From contig CM065321.1 of NCBI GenBank assembly GCA_033032175.1, forward strand, positions 5,044,501-5,108,500: a stretch of 64,000 bases of DNA, read 5' to 3'. A model generated the notes under the pieces. The model saw only the letters and a program-made list of their open reading frames with translations, had not been told where the DNA came from and did not search any database. Positions within the stretch are counted from its first letter, which is position 1, and every line of letters begins with the position of its first letter. The translations under genes and the position numbers were made by a program. Shown here piece by piece: positions 25,601-32,072 of this stretch. The DNA comes from Saturnia japonica (lineage: Eukaryota > Arthropoda > Insecta > Lepidoptera > Saturniidae).

Positions 25601-28188
25601 TGGAAATGGTATAGGAATGTCAAAATTTACAATCAACAAATTATGTCGATTTTTATTTTCCAAGTTAATAAATTATTAATATGTTTTAGTTCGAAACTAG
25701 AAGTTTTTTTCTTATATTTTGTCCAGTCTTGTTTGTAGCGCCTATAACGCGTATAACGATTAAAAATAATATCCGTAGATTGACAGTGAGCAACACACGA
25801 GAATTCTCGGTTTGATCGAGTCGGGCAAACATCAAGGTGCGAAACTCGTAGCTGGTGGAGGAAAGGCCGGCGATGTCGGATACTTTGTGCAGCCAACAGT
25901 CTTCAGCGAAGTCAAGGATGATATGGATATTGCAAGAACCGAGGTTAGACAGTTGTTTCTTTCCCCTATATCTACCAGAATTTTCTTTTTATTCTTGTCT
26001 AGAAATATTATGACATTTCCTCAATTTTATCAGTAATTAAAACTTTTAAATGGCGGTAGAGTAACTTTAGTAGTAATTTTCGGTGGGATCTTGGTCTGCC
26101 ATGTAGTTTTTGTTGTGACTTGTGATGTACCTATGGGTGATGTTAAATACAAGTGCTACTTGTTATGTAGGCGTGTTCACTGGGTAGGAGAGCATGTATT
26201 TTAAGTTACCGCAAAAACTTTATCAACATTTTAAACAAAGTGTGAACGTTGGCCGTCACCTGGTTAGAGGTAATCTTGAAGTATCCACGAATAATATGAA
26301 GTTGGGCTTAGAGGACGTATACCCAAAGACCTTAACAACGCACATCTTAAACCGGTACTGGTATTATGAACTTTCTTATTTAGAAAGGAATTTGAAACAT
26401 TCATCGCTTAAGCCCTCTTAAATAGGTAGTAATATAGTACTATAGTATATGTAGTTAAGATTATTTGGAAAATTAATATTGTAAGTTGGTTAGTTGCTGA
26501 GATGTTGCCGATAAGAAATCCCATCAGGCAATAAATTCTAAGTTCATTAGCACCTACATTCTATGTAACGGTGAAAAAGATCAATAGATACATATTAACT
26601 TACATCAGGTTAAGGTTACGAGGTGACATGCAAGCGATTCGCGTTTGATACGCACATCCTATTAATTTCTCGTAAATAGCCAACATACAATTTCGCTGTT
26701 CCGCACACGACGCGACTAGTCGTGATAGTCGCACGCTACGTGTGAATAAGAATTCAACTTTAAATTTGTACCTTTTTTATACATTTTCAACTATAAATAA
26801 AATTCTTTAGACATTCTATAAAAAATAATATAACTTTTTATCGTCATTTTCATGAAGTTATCTGACAGCAACGAATGATTTCTACATTTAATATTTCTTT
26901 CGACGTACGGGTGCACTCAAAATCTCCTTTACCTTCTATTATTGTTCGTGTAGTAAATATAAAGAAGCGGGGTTCATCGCTAGAGTCACTTGTAATCTTA
27001 CTTGACGGCTCAAGAATGAACAAATATATAGCTTACTAATAAGCGACCTGTGGTTCGAGTCTCAGCCGCGTAACTTGGTAATAGTCCCCGTGGGAGAAAG
27101 GCCTAAACTATGATATAACTTTTACAAGACTCAGCTGTTGTCTTCAGATCTTCGGTCCGGTGCAGCAGATCATAAAGTTCTCTCAGTTGGACGAGGTAGT
27201 GGAGCGTTCCAATAACACCGACTACGGTCTGGCTGCGGCTGTCTTCACCAAGGACTTGGATAAAGCAAACTTTATAGTTCAGGTTTGATATTATTTTCTT
27301 GTCTTTAACGAAAAAAAAAAAAAAATAAGCATTCAACAAACTGGGCAATAATTTGGTTATGCTTATTGTTGAATCTGTATAAGTTGTTTCTTGGAGTTAG
27401 AGCCGTTAATTACCATACTATTATAAGTTTAAAAGACAGCATCGAATACAACATGAAGATTAGAAAATTTAACATATAATTCAGTCACAAGTCGTGAGCA
27501 CAACCTTGACCTTGAGTTTTAATAGTTTCCAAAATCGATGCAATTGCAATTTTCTATAGTAAAATGAAAAGAAGATAAGAAAGCTACATCCTAGTGGAAG
27601 TCCTATTATTATCTTATAAAACATTTAAACTATAGATTAAATATTTATAGGTAGGCAACTCGAAAGAGAAATAGCATAAAATATTCTTTTACTAGAGCGA
27701 GATAGGACCATTTCGAGATACATTACATTACATTAGGACATACTAGACTATGTTAATCAGTATCAAACCAAATCTCGCGTATTTTTTGCAAAATCTGTGT
27801 TTTAATGTGTAATTTAAAGTTTCGTAGACGTGTTTAATTATGTTTGCTTGTACTGAACCTCGATGTATCTTGTATAACAAAGAAAATCAACAAAATACTA
27901 CGCACACTAATGTATTTATTTTTTGGGTCTTGTCTTATTCGCTGATTGCCGATCTATACTATACTAAATCTATGGTTTAAACAGTATGAAGTCAGATTTT
28001 CGTGATTGTTATAACAGAGGATCCGCGCGGGAACGGTCTGGGTGAACGACTACAACGTGTTCGGCAATCAGGTGCCCTTCGGTGGATTCAAACAATCCGG
28101 CATCGGCCGCGAGAACGGGCCCTACGGCATCAACAACTACACTGAGGTCAAAGCGGTCGTTGTCAAACTCACACACAAAAACTCATAA
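4586..28188 (+). CDS. Aldh: Mitochondrial aldehyde dehydrogenase (ALDH1/2 class), 11 exons
   Basis: NAD-dependent oxidation of aldehydes, notably acetaldehyde, to acids in the mitochondrial matrix, acting as a tetramer. Exons are 4586-4684, 9251-9399, 10190-10286, 13734-13902, 17902-18050, 19815-19918, 20362-20538, 21273-21391, 25779-25943, 27148-27282 and 28018-28188, all with GT/AG borders and matching phases. The product is about 510 residues, normal for ALDH2. The first ~25 residues ([20 protein letters not shown]) are basic and Ser/Ala-rich, typical of a mitochondrial presequence. Visible active-site elements are IIPWNFP (Asn near 181), LELGGKSP (general-base Glu near 278) and GQCCTAGS (nucleophile Cys near 312). 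Exon 6 carries one surplus base that breaks the frame unless the splice acceptor shifts by 4 nt; see its entry. A polyadenylation signal AATAAA lies at 28243. The large introns are mostly transposon debris. The family call is certain; the distinction from cytosolic ALDH1 rests on the presequence. Confidence 0.95.
5036..5457 (+). repeat. Interspersed repeat, 'TTTCACTGGCAGATAG' family
   Basis: Shares blocks with other copies in this window: 'acggttggac', 'tttcactggcagata', 'cgcttaaatggctta' and a 3' end 'gcgggaacagctagt'. Other copies are near 5986-6420 (minus), 14930-15300, 49000-49180 (minus) and 56180-56580. Probably a non-autonomous lepidopteran element; the class cannot be settled here. 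Confidence 0.7.
5986..6420 (-). repeat. Interspersed repeat, same family, inverted copy
   Basis: Reverse-oriented copy: 'actagctagacccgcggc' at its 3' end, and 'ctgccagtgaaag', 'aaaatcggtccaaccgtttc' near 6340. The open frames across it are not genes. Confidence 0.7.
7085..8375 (-). mobile_element. Mariner-family transposon, about 1.29 kb
   Basis: Bounded by TA on both sides (7083-7084 and 8376-8377). Terminal inverted repeats CGAGGGCGGCACTG... and ...CAGCCTATG agree at about 17 of 24 positions. Size and layout are canonical for mariner. It sits in ALDH intron 1, antisense to the gene. Confidence 0.93.
7207..8202 (-). CDS. Mariner transposase (DD34D), nonsense near the C-terminus
   Basis: Cut-and-paste transposase of 331 codons starting at MELTRENSR; the open frame upstream of this Met is 5' leader. 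It shows the N-terminal helix-turn-helix region (about residues 1-110) and the catalytic triad in [15 protein letters not shown] and [11 protein letters not shown]. The third acidic residue is Asp, so DD34D. The stop at 7207-7209 is TGA where related proteins usually have Trp (CFND then stop). The same frame stays open for 18 more codons to TAA at 7150. Apart from this stop the frame is clean, suggesting a fairly young insertion. Confidence 0.92.
   Translation of the reverse strand: MELTRENSRAMIYYDFRSGLTQKQCVDRMISAFGDEAPSKTPIYRWFAEFQRGRVKLSDDPRQGLPKTGVTQENVDAVRKLIEEDRHVTYREIQATLDIGMSQIQIILHEQLGVKKLFYRWIPHSLCEEQKAARVTWCVRTLERFHAGSSNAVYNIVSGDESWIYAYEPETKNQSRVWVFENELKPTKTIRSRSVAKKMVATFVSKTGHVTTIPLEGQRTVNAEWYASICLPEVVSEFRKENGNRRIILHHDNASSHTTQRTKEFLEQENIELLDHPPYSPDLSPNDFYTFPKINNKLRGQRFSSLEEAVDAYKTAILETPTSEWNGCFND
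8585..8790 (+). repeat. tRNA-derived SINE-like repeat
   Basis: Contains an A-box-like 'aagtggtagcgtgc' and a B-box-like GGATTCGAATCC, then 'cagtgaaggaaaata' and 'tctgtggccaagcc'. A related copy at 62345-62970 shares the same order of blocks. Confidence 0.6.
9251..9399 (+). CDS. Aldh: ALDH exon 2
   Basis: Starts after TTCTTATAG with [14 protein letters not shown], the usual N-terminal beta strands of ALDH, and ends in phase 2 at CAA|GTACGT (AAG Lys completed by exon 3). Confidence 0.92.
9400..10189 (+). other. Aldh: ALDH intron 2, no recognisable element
   Basis: AT-rich intron without long open frames or repeats that I can identify. Confidence 0.5.
10190..10286 (+). CDS. Aldh: ALDH exon 3
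   Basis: Encodes [20 protein letters not shown] and the following helix, ending GCG|GTAAGT in phase 0. Matches the conserved ALDH 'G-PWR-MDAS-RG-LL' block. Confidence 0.93.
10540..10925 (+). repeat. Interspersed repeat with internal ~115-bp modules
   Basis: Three diverged modules of the type 'ccgattttgatgaaaattt..cacggga..' ending in 'acggcacaccgcta'. The same family recurs at 22340-22620, 23690-23880, 24295-25110, 53200-53640 and 60100-60760. Confidence 0.7.
11730..13030 (+). other. Intron 3 debris: fragments of several repeats
   Basis: Holds 'ctagctgtgcctgcgacttcgtccgcgtgg' style repeat ends (about 11740), a degenerate 'aagtgccgctgccgg' repeat (about 12420) and another short fragment (12770-12960, 'aatttcatccaaatctgttcagcc'). 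No coding frame. Confidence 0.5.
13191..13535. mobile_element. Fold-back MITE, 345 bp, near-perfect palindrome
   Basis: Left arm from GGTGTCTCGTAAGGAATGGACC and right arm ending GGTCCATTACTTACGGGACACC in reverse orientation. The arms pair over about 130 bp with few mismatches around an AT-rich loop of roughly 70-80 bp. It sits in ALDH intron 3, so the pre-mRNA should contain a long hairpin. Confidence 0.9.
13734..13902 (+). CDS. Aldh: ALDH exon 4
   Basis: Encodes [19 protein letters not shown]... to TRHEPVG. Acceptor AACAACAG, donor GTCG|GTGAGT, phase 1. Contains the conserved LETLDNGKP signature. Confidence 0.95.
14298..14910 (+). mobile_element. TIR element with long inverted repeats and transposase remnant
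   Basis: Terminal inverted repeats exceed 100 bp: left CAGGGTTATTGTTAATTCGA, right the same sequence with a few changes in reverse. Between them is only the 3' end of a transposase, so the copy is internally deleted. Confidence 0.85.
14543..14767 (+). pseudogene. C-terminal fragment of an IS630/Tc1/mariner-type transposase
   Basis: 75 codons beginning [20 protein letters not shown] and running to a TGA stop. The SPDLTP-DF-WG motif carries the last catalytic Asp of the DDE domain and is typical of this superfamily. No start codon or upstream catalytic residues remain. Confidence 0.85.
14930..15300 (+). repeat. Interspersed repeat, 'TTTCACTGGCAGATA' family
   Basis: Starts 'tttgtctgtctgtctgtt', continues 'ggaaacggttggact', 'ttttcactggcagatatt' and 'cgcttaaatggcttacgctc'. 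Lies directly after the preceding TIR element. Confidence 0.7.
15440..15620 (+). repeat. Degenerate interspersed repeat
   Basis: 'gtgcagctgccgcggcc' block resembling the diverged copy near 12420. No coding content. Confidence 0.45.
16040..16220 (-). repeat. Repeat shared with 17500-17860 (inverted copy)
   Basis: Contains 'ggtgtatcgaaattaaaatgg', 'gaggtgtcaaaac' and 'gaacctcctcctttttt', which match in reverse the blocks at 17500-17860 and, more weakly, 10330-10480. Confidence 0.65.
16230..17480 (+). other. Aldh: ALDH intron 4 interior, nothing recognised
   Basis: AT-rich, with short open frames only on shadow strands. No motif or repeat could be assigned. Confidence 0.45.
17500..17860 (+). 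repeat. Two tandem copies of an intron repeat
   Basis: 'ttggaaattttgttttgacacctcaagg' and 'cattggaaggggaatacctcaa' are diverged copies in a row, each followed by 'ttcgaagatacacca'. They end about 40 bp before ALDH exon 5. Confidence 0.65.
17902..18050 (+). CDS. Aldh: ALDH exon 5 (active-site Asn)
   Basis: Encodes [20 protein letters not shown] and [12 protein letters not shown]. The Asn of PWNFP stabilises the thiohemiacetal oxyanion in this family. Donor GTGAAG|GTATTA, phase 0. Confidence 0.95.
18135..18392 (+). repeat. Interspersed repeat, 'gaggtttgccgtt' family
   Basis: Begins 'atgatagaggtttgccgtt', includes 'agattttgatcat' and 'agatacttggtc', and ends 'gaacgaagtcgcgggcggttgctagtt'. A second copy lies at 63330-63500. 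Confidence 0.7.
18749..19670 (+). mobile_element. TIR transposon, 922 bp, with transposase remnant
   Basis: Ends are 32-bp inverted repeats: CTATTTCCATTTCTTTATTT at the left, and the reverse of ...AAATAAAGAAACGGAAATAG at the right, four mismatches in all. TATA flanks both sides. The interior has short frames ([23 protein letters not shown] then stop) that look like the end of a DDE transposase, but they are in different frames. A deleted sibling lies at 25267-25608 in the same gene. Confidence 0.85.
19815..19918 (+). CDS. Aldh: ALDH exon 6, with a one-base frame disruption
   Basis: From the TTTCAG acceptor the frame begins GAA GCC GGT TTT, matching the family EAGF. After the GGTTTTCCCTCCCGG stretch the conserved [12 protein letters not shown]...KIAFTG is read one base out of phase. 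The exon is 104 nt where 103 would keep phase, so one base in the TTTT or CCC run is surplus. A second AG four bases downstream (GGAAG|CCGG, start 19819) would give a 100-nt exon that is again in frame, at the cost of changing the local EAGF. Possibilities are an assembly error, a true frameshift, or a shifted acceptor. Confidence 0.85.
20100..20340 (-). repeat. tRNA-related SINE, minus orientation
   Basis: Has 'gggacgcaatttcacacaca', 'ccaaactaagcaaag', 'taacacccagacacacaactga' and an inverted B-box region 'ggggatccaacccgcgacc'. It ends just before the acceptor of ALDH exon 7. A partial copy is at 54225-54345. Confidence 0.7.
20362..20538 (+). CDS. Aldh: ALDH exon 7 (catalytic Glu and Cys)
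   Basis: Encodes [15 protein letters not shown], the general-base glutamate in LELGGKSP, and the nucleophilic cysteine in NMGQCCTAG. Donor GCTG|GTCAGT, phase 1. Confidence 0.96.
21273..21391 (+). CDS. Aldh: ALDH exon 8
   Basis: Encodes [25 protein letters not shown] and ends VEQGPQ at CAG|GTTAGA, phase 0. The donor resembles that of exon 9. Confidence 0.94.
21395..21620 (+). repeat. Repeat beginning 'ACTAATATTATAAATGCGAAAG'
   Basis: The start is the form commonly seen at the 5' end of lepidopteran Helitron-type elements: 'tactaatattataaatgcgaaagtaactctg'. It begins immediately after the donor of ALDH exon 8. Class is by recollection only. Confidence 0.5.
22080..22250 (-). repeat. 111-bp minisatellite-like repeat, first site
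   Basis: About 1.5 units of a repeat containing 'tagtggggtggtagggattg' and 'cttttggtttatcgtgttcc'. It is open on the minus strand as a 37-residue periodic frame ([18 protein letters not shown]...). Confidence 0.8.
22340..22620 (+). repeat. Part of the ~115-bp-module repeat family
   Basis: Modules 'acagattttgatgaacattta' and 'gattctgatcaaattttgtagacgggatt'. The LINE at 22621-23765 is inserted in this copy, whose remainder resumes near 23720. Confidence 0.65.
22621..23765 (-). mobile_element. 5'-truncated non-LTR retrotransposon (jockey/CR1-like)
   Basis: Ends in a (TAAA)n-type tail (seen as TTTATTTATTT at 22621). It interrupts the host repeat, whose halves flank it. Confidence 0.85.
22840..23765 (-). 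pseudogene. Reverse transcriptase fragment
   Basis: The upstream frame has the RT catalytic box FLYADD, then [21 protein letters not shown] and [12 protein letters not shown]. The downstream frame carries the RT C-terminal region (ILEYCS-like [22 protein letters not shown]). The two frames are offset by a 17-bp direct duplication near 23338-23375 (GGATTTGAAGTCCTTGC twice). The 5' half of the RT and the endonuclease are missing. Confidence 0.9.
24075..24265 (-). repeat. 111-bp minisatellite-like repeat, second site
   Basis: Two consecutive units (starts near 24077 and 24188, period 111). 111 is a multiple of three and the minus strand reads through both as a 37-residue repeat. Confidence 0.85.
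24295..25110 (+). repeat. Longest copy of the ~115-bp-module family
   Basis: Begins 'ctataataataaatctgtagtcctgtctgt', has 'cgatactaatcacgaatatga', then several modules of 'gattttgatgaaattttatacacgggaag', ending near 'gacggtgaggacaacgagtgcggctagtt'. Helitron-like organisation is possible but not proven. Confidence 0.65.
25267..25608 (+). mobile_element. 342-bp deletion derivative of the 18749-19670 element
   Basis: Same terminal repeats (CTATTTCCATTTCTTTATTT...AAATAAAGAAATGGAAATG) and same internal flanks ('agtgttgtgaccaaataagtaatgatatcgat', 'ctccgactctggtataacc'). The central ~600 bp including the coding remnant is gone. Confidence 0.9.
25779..25943 (+). CDS. Aldh: ALDH exon 9
   Basis: Acceptor ATCCGTAG; encodes [20 protein letters not shown] through [22 protein letters not shown]. 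55 codons, phase 0 at both ends, donor GAG|GTTAGA. Confidence 0.94.
26045..27140 (+). other. Aldh: ALDH intron 9, nothing clear
   Basis: No supported gene. A short tRNA-like patch ('gcgacctgtggttcgagtctcagcc', about 27040) suggests a SINE remnant. The 75-codon frame at 26194-26421 resembles nothing I know. Confidence 0.4.
27148..27282 (+). CDS. Aldh: ALDH exon 10
   Basis: Encodes [11 protein letters not shown] (the conserved E-IFGPV block spans the exon 9/10 junction) and [20 protein letters not shown]. 45 codons, phase 0. Confidence 0.95.
28018..28188 (+). CDS. Aldh: ALDH exon 11 (C-terminus and stop)
   Basis: Encodes [33 protein letters not shown] and the C-terminal oligomerisation strand, ending THKNS and TAA at 28186-28188. 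Confidence 0.96.
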   Translation, partial: RIRAGTVWVNDYNVFGNQVPFGGFKQSGIGRENGPYGINNYTEVKAVVVKLTHKNS

Positions 28189-31100
28189 AAAAGAACAATG
28201 TTCAGATGGTATGCGGGAGGCGAACGATAAGTGTTTTAAACCAATAAAATCGCGATATATCTTTTTAATACCGATCATCTATAATAGGGACCTGTGCATA
28301 CTCTAAACAAATTTATTGTTTATAATTTATAGATAACTTATTGATAAACGCGTTTTTATTTTCACACGCCAGAACAGTATGACAAGAGACCTCGGGTTAC
28401 TGTTTGCAACACCTGCTACATTAAGTTAGCAGCTGTGAAAATAATAATAGTGCCTTGCAAAACGTGAATTGAATAATTTTAACAAGTGTTAGTTTTTAAT
28501 ATAAATGTGTCAGTTTTTGATTGCTACTCATCTCTTCAGTCACTCTTTTCGTAACTTTTAAGCGAACGTCCTCACTGCAAACTTACTGAGTGTGTACACA
28601 AAGGGTAAGATTTAGAGGTCAGAGGGCTTTGGAATAACGAAGAAGTGGCGTTCTTAAATCATTATGAATGTGGAGATGTTTATGATAGAGTTCAGTGATG
28701 GGACTTTTTAAATTCAGAAGCATATTATGGACTTTCCTCTCAAATGGGTTCCTCGGTACTGCCGCCCTCAAATATTATGTTAAGAGCATTTATTTTTATG
28801 TATTTTTTTTTATTGCGATAAAATATGAGAGATTTTGTAGTTTTTTGCTAGTTAATATAATACTTAATTACTACGTAATGTAACGATGTAAAAAATTGTC
28901 TTCCAAATAGATTAGAAAGAATTGTGTAAGAAAAGTCAATTAGAGAGATTTTAAAACCTTCTATAGTTTTATATAAATAACTTTTAAACACTCGTCGCCA
29001 TATTCTAATGCCATTGAGATTACGCCTGTGTATTATAGTTTATTTCTTTATTTAATAAAATACTTATTTCCAAAGTACAAAGTTTTTATTTGTAACAGTA
29101 AATCTAAAATCAACCACACGTAGTAACAAAAAATTACGAGTTATAAAAATGAAATTTATCCAGTCATGTGAACCTAGATTTTTTTTTAAGTAAGTGTTAA
29201 TTAAAAAAAAATAGAAACAATATTAAAAATATGAGGAACTAACTACTAACCTTTGGTTAGCTCTGAAACAGTGGCATAGCTAGCTTAGAAAGTGGCAAAT
29301 CCTGTTTTTGTAATAGTACAAATAAAAATTGCAAAGATTTGCTACATACGAAAAATATTGTGACGTATGTTTAACTTATTTTTTTTTTTCGCGATCGGGT
29401 GCTACCTCCTGACGCGTGATACTCGGGGTGATACGCCCTCTAGCTATGTCCACCGCTTTGAAACCTTTAAAAATCAAATAAAAACACGATTACAAGTTAG
29501 ATAAAAGTGAATGACTCGTAAATAAAACCTTCGCAAAAATGCCAAACTATTCTAAAAATCACAACAGTGGAATGTATTTGTGCCGCTTAATCTAAAATCA
29601 CATAGGCCTTAACTTTTTGCACTATATTATAAGCCTGACCGCTGTAAGTGCGACCCTCAGTAATGTTTGCGGATCGCGGGAGGGGAACAAAAACGACCAA
29701 TAAGTTTTAACGTTATGTCTTGCGTGATTTAGTCTTTTGTGACCGCTACACACGAGATAATTTTACTAAGATAGAATTATCGACGCTGCGTTTAAAAAAA
29801 TTAAATAGTCAATTAAAAGTAATGCAAAATTAATATTTGCAGGGCGTTGATGGTCGCTTTAAAGCATGTTAACGCTTTAAAGAAATACGGCATTTCAAAT
29901 AAAAGTCTAAAAGTACTATATTGAGAATTATATGCAAATTATATTTACGTCAAAAATGGTACAAAAATGTAATATAAAGAAGCGGTATGTAATGGAAACA
30001 GTTAGAAACCCTCAGAGCGCAAGCTATACTCGTTACTTGTCCTTGTCCCATTCTTTTTCTTTCAAAATAGTACTAGTTTACTGACCATTCAAAGAAGACA
30101 ACAATATAATTCATATTAAAGTATTTTATTTATCAATAACTATACATCACACTTGCGATGACATACTTAAATTTATCTGAAGATCTAATACCATGTATGC
30201 ATTCACACCCGCTGCCCCGTGTCTCGCAATCGTTAGGGAAGGTAGCGCTTATAGCAGTCGGGCTATAGTAAAACGTCAATCAAACTTCAAAAAATGAAAA
30301 CCTTAAAACAATCTTTGGGTTTTCTAAACGCGAATATAATTGGACGGATCATAGCAATGACATAATCACCATTGTAGTAACAATTAAAAATATAAAACAA
30401 CTTTGTACTTGACTAATATTACTGAATCAAGTACTTACATTTAAAAGTGATTTTTAGACAAATACGCTTAAAAAAGAAAATAAAATAAAAACCTAATTAC
30501 TATGTTCCAAATCAATTAATTAAAACTGTCAAGCCAACTCCACGCGCTTGCCAAACCTCGGCAAACATTAACAAATTCAAACATGTAGATAGCTTGCTTG
30601 CGCGAAGTAAATAGTCGATATTTAACTGAAAAAAAAAACCTGATACTTTATCTGTGACTTTTTAACAATATTCATCGCCGAAAATTCGTCGTTTAATTTT
30701 GCTTCTTTTTACAATAAAAATACGTAAAACCAAATGGTAAAAACACAGAGTAGACGTCCGTAATGTTCTTATCCAAAACACACTAGCACATTCGCAAACG
30801 TGTGGATACCGATGTTTCGTTTGCCTATTTTATCCAAGCGTTTGTAGAGGTTTGATGTTTGCGGCAAGTGACAAGCGTGTGGATCCGGTATAAGAAATAT
30901 CAATGGACTCTAAAGTGGGTTTATATTTGTATATATTTAATAAACAAATGCTTCATACTTTATAGACACCACTAATCCAAAGTTTGTATTATGCTTATCC
31001 GTAATTATTATATATTTCAAATAATTGATAAACCAATCAAAATTTAGATGTGCCTTGTTTAAAATTTACTTTAAAATGATACCGTTATGTAGTATTTTAA

Positions 31101-31391
31101 GATGATATCACGAATAATCACATAAGTTACTTTTAAAGCGGTAAAATTAAAACGAATAAACCTACGAACATCAATTACCGTTCAGACTAAATAAATAGAA
31201 TGCCCAAATCTGTGTAATATCGTAATTTGTTTTTTATATAGGTTACCAATGAAATATTTAAAATAAGTTATTACGTTATTCGAAATCAGTATTATACTTT
31301 TGTGTACTTACAAACTGTTTGCGTTTTAGTACGTTTCCAACATTAAAAAAAAAAACTAATCTTTAACAGAAGATTGAGACTGTTAAATGAA
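28189..31391. other. Intergenic region between convergent genes
   Basis: Contains the ALDH 3' UTR (AATAAA at 28243, another at 29054) and presumably the 3' UTR of the minus-strand gene. No open frame or RNA gene is supported. Confidence 0.6.
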
Positions 31392-32072
31392 TCATTCTCT
31401 ATCGGTCATCTCTTCATTTAAAACAGACAAATTCTCTTCGGATATTTTTTCAAGACATCCGCACGTCATCGAGGACGTATTCGCAATGTCCTCTTCGATT
31501 TTTCTTTCGAGGAGTTCGAAGTCATCGTTATCGGAACACCGGAGGCACTCATCTGATGACGAGTCCTGATAGCACATTGCGTTCTCAATATTCACCTCGA
31601 CCTCTCTGTCGTCCTTTAAAGCTAACGAGGGGCTGCTGTTACTGAGGACTCGAGTCTCCTTTGTTATCGGAACGAATATTTCCGACTTCGGTCGCACTTT
31701 CGTATCGTTTGTTTTCACCTTCCGAGGTAAAACGGGAGTCGGTGTACGTTTATCTTTAGGGATGAAACGTTGGATGCGTTCTTCGATGAGTGAAATACTA
31801 CGTTTGAAGACAACAGTGTCTTGTCGGTTGTCGTGGTTGGCGCCGTCGATGGCGTCTCTCGACTCTGTATCGGAGTTATCGCATCTGAAGTAAATGGTAT
31901 CGCAACCGTTCTCCTGCTTCACCTTGATCAAGCAGCAGTCCTCCTCCTTCTCGCATAATATCTCGTGCAGGGAACCGTGTAAAGGAATTAGTTTCACTTT
32001 ACCGCCAAAGTTCTCTTGTAGTTGCGTCGATAAGTCATCGTCTATGTATAAATCTTCGGTGCTTCTAGCTTC
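31392..32072 (-). CDS. Pseudokinase gene, last exon with stop
   Basis: Acceptor AATTTACAG, then EARSTEDLYIDDDLSTQLQE and a Ser/Asp/Glu-rich stretch with scattered Cys, ending TDRE and TGA at 31392-31394. No domain recognised. Confidence 0.9.
   Translation of the reverse strand, partial: EARSTEDLYIDDDLSTQLQENFGGKVKLIPLHGSLHEILCEKEEDCCLIKVKQENGCDTIYFRCDNSDTESRDAIDGANHDNRQDTVVFKRSISLIEERIQRFIPKDKRTPTPVLPRKVKTNDTKVRPKSEIFVPITKETRVLSNSSPSLALKDDREVEVNIENAMCYQDSSSDECLRCSDNDDFELLERKIEEDIANTSSMTCGCLEKISEENLSVLNEEMTDRE

Noticed and set aside
19815..28188. The whole ALDH gene as a pseudogene because of the exon 6 indel
   Set aside because: All other exons, splice sites and catalytic residues are intact, and the extra base is in a homopolymer stretch, so a sequencing error or alternative acceptor is more likely.
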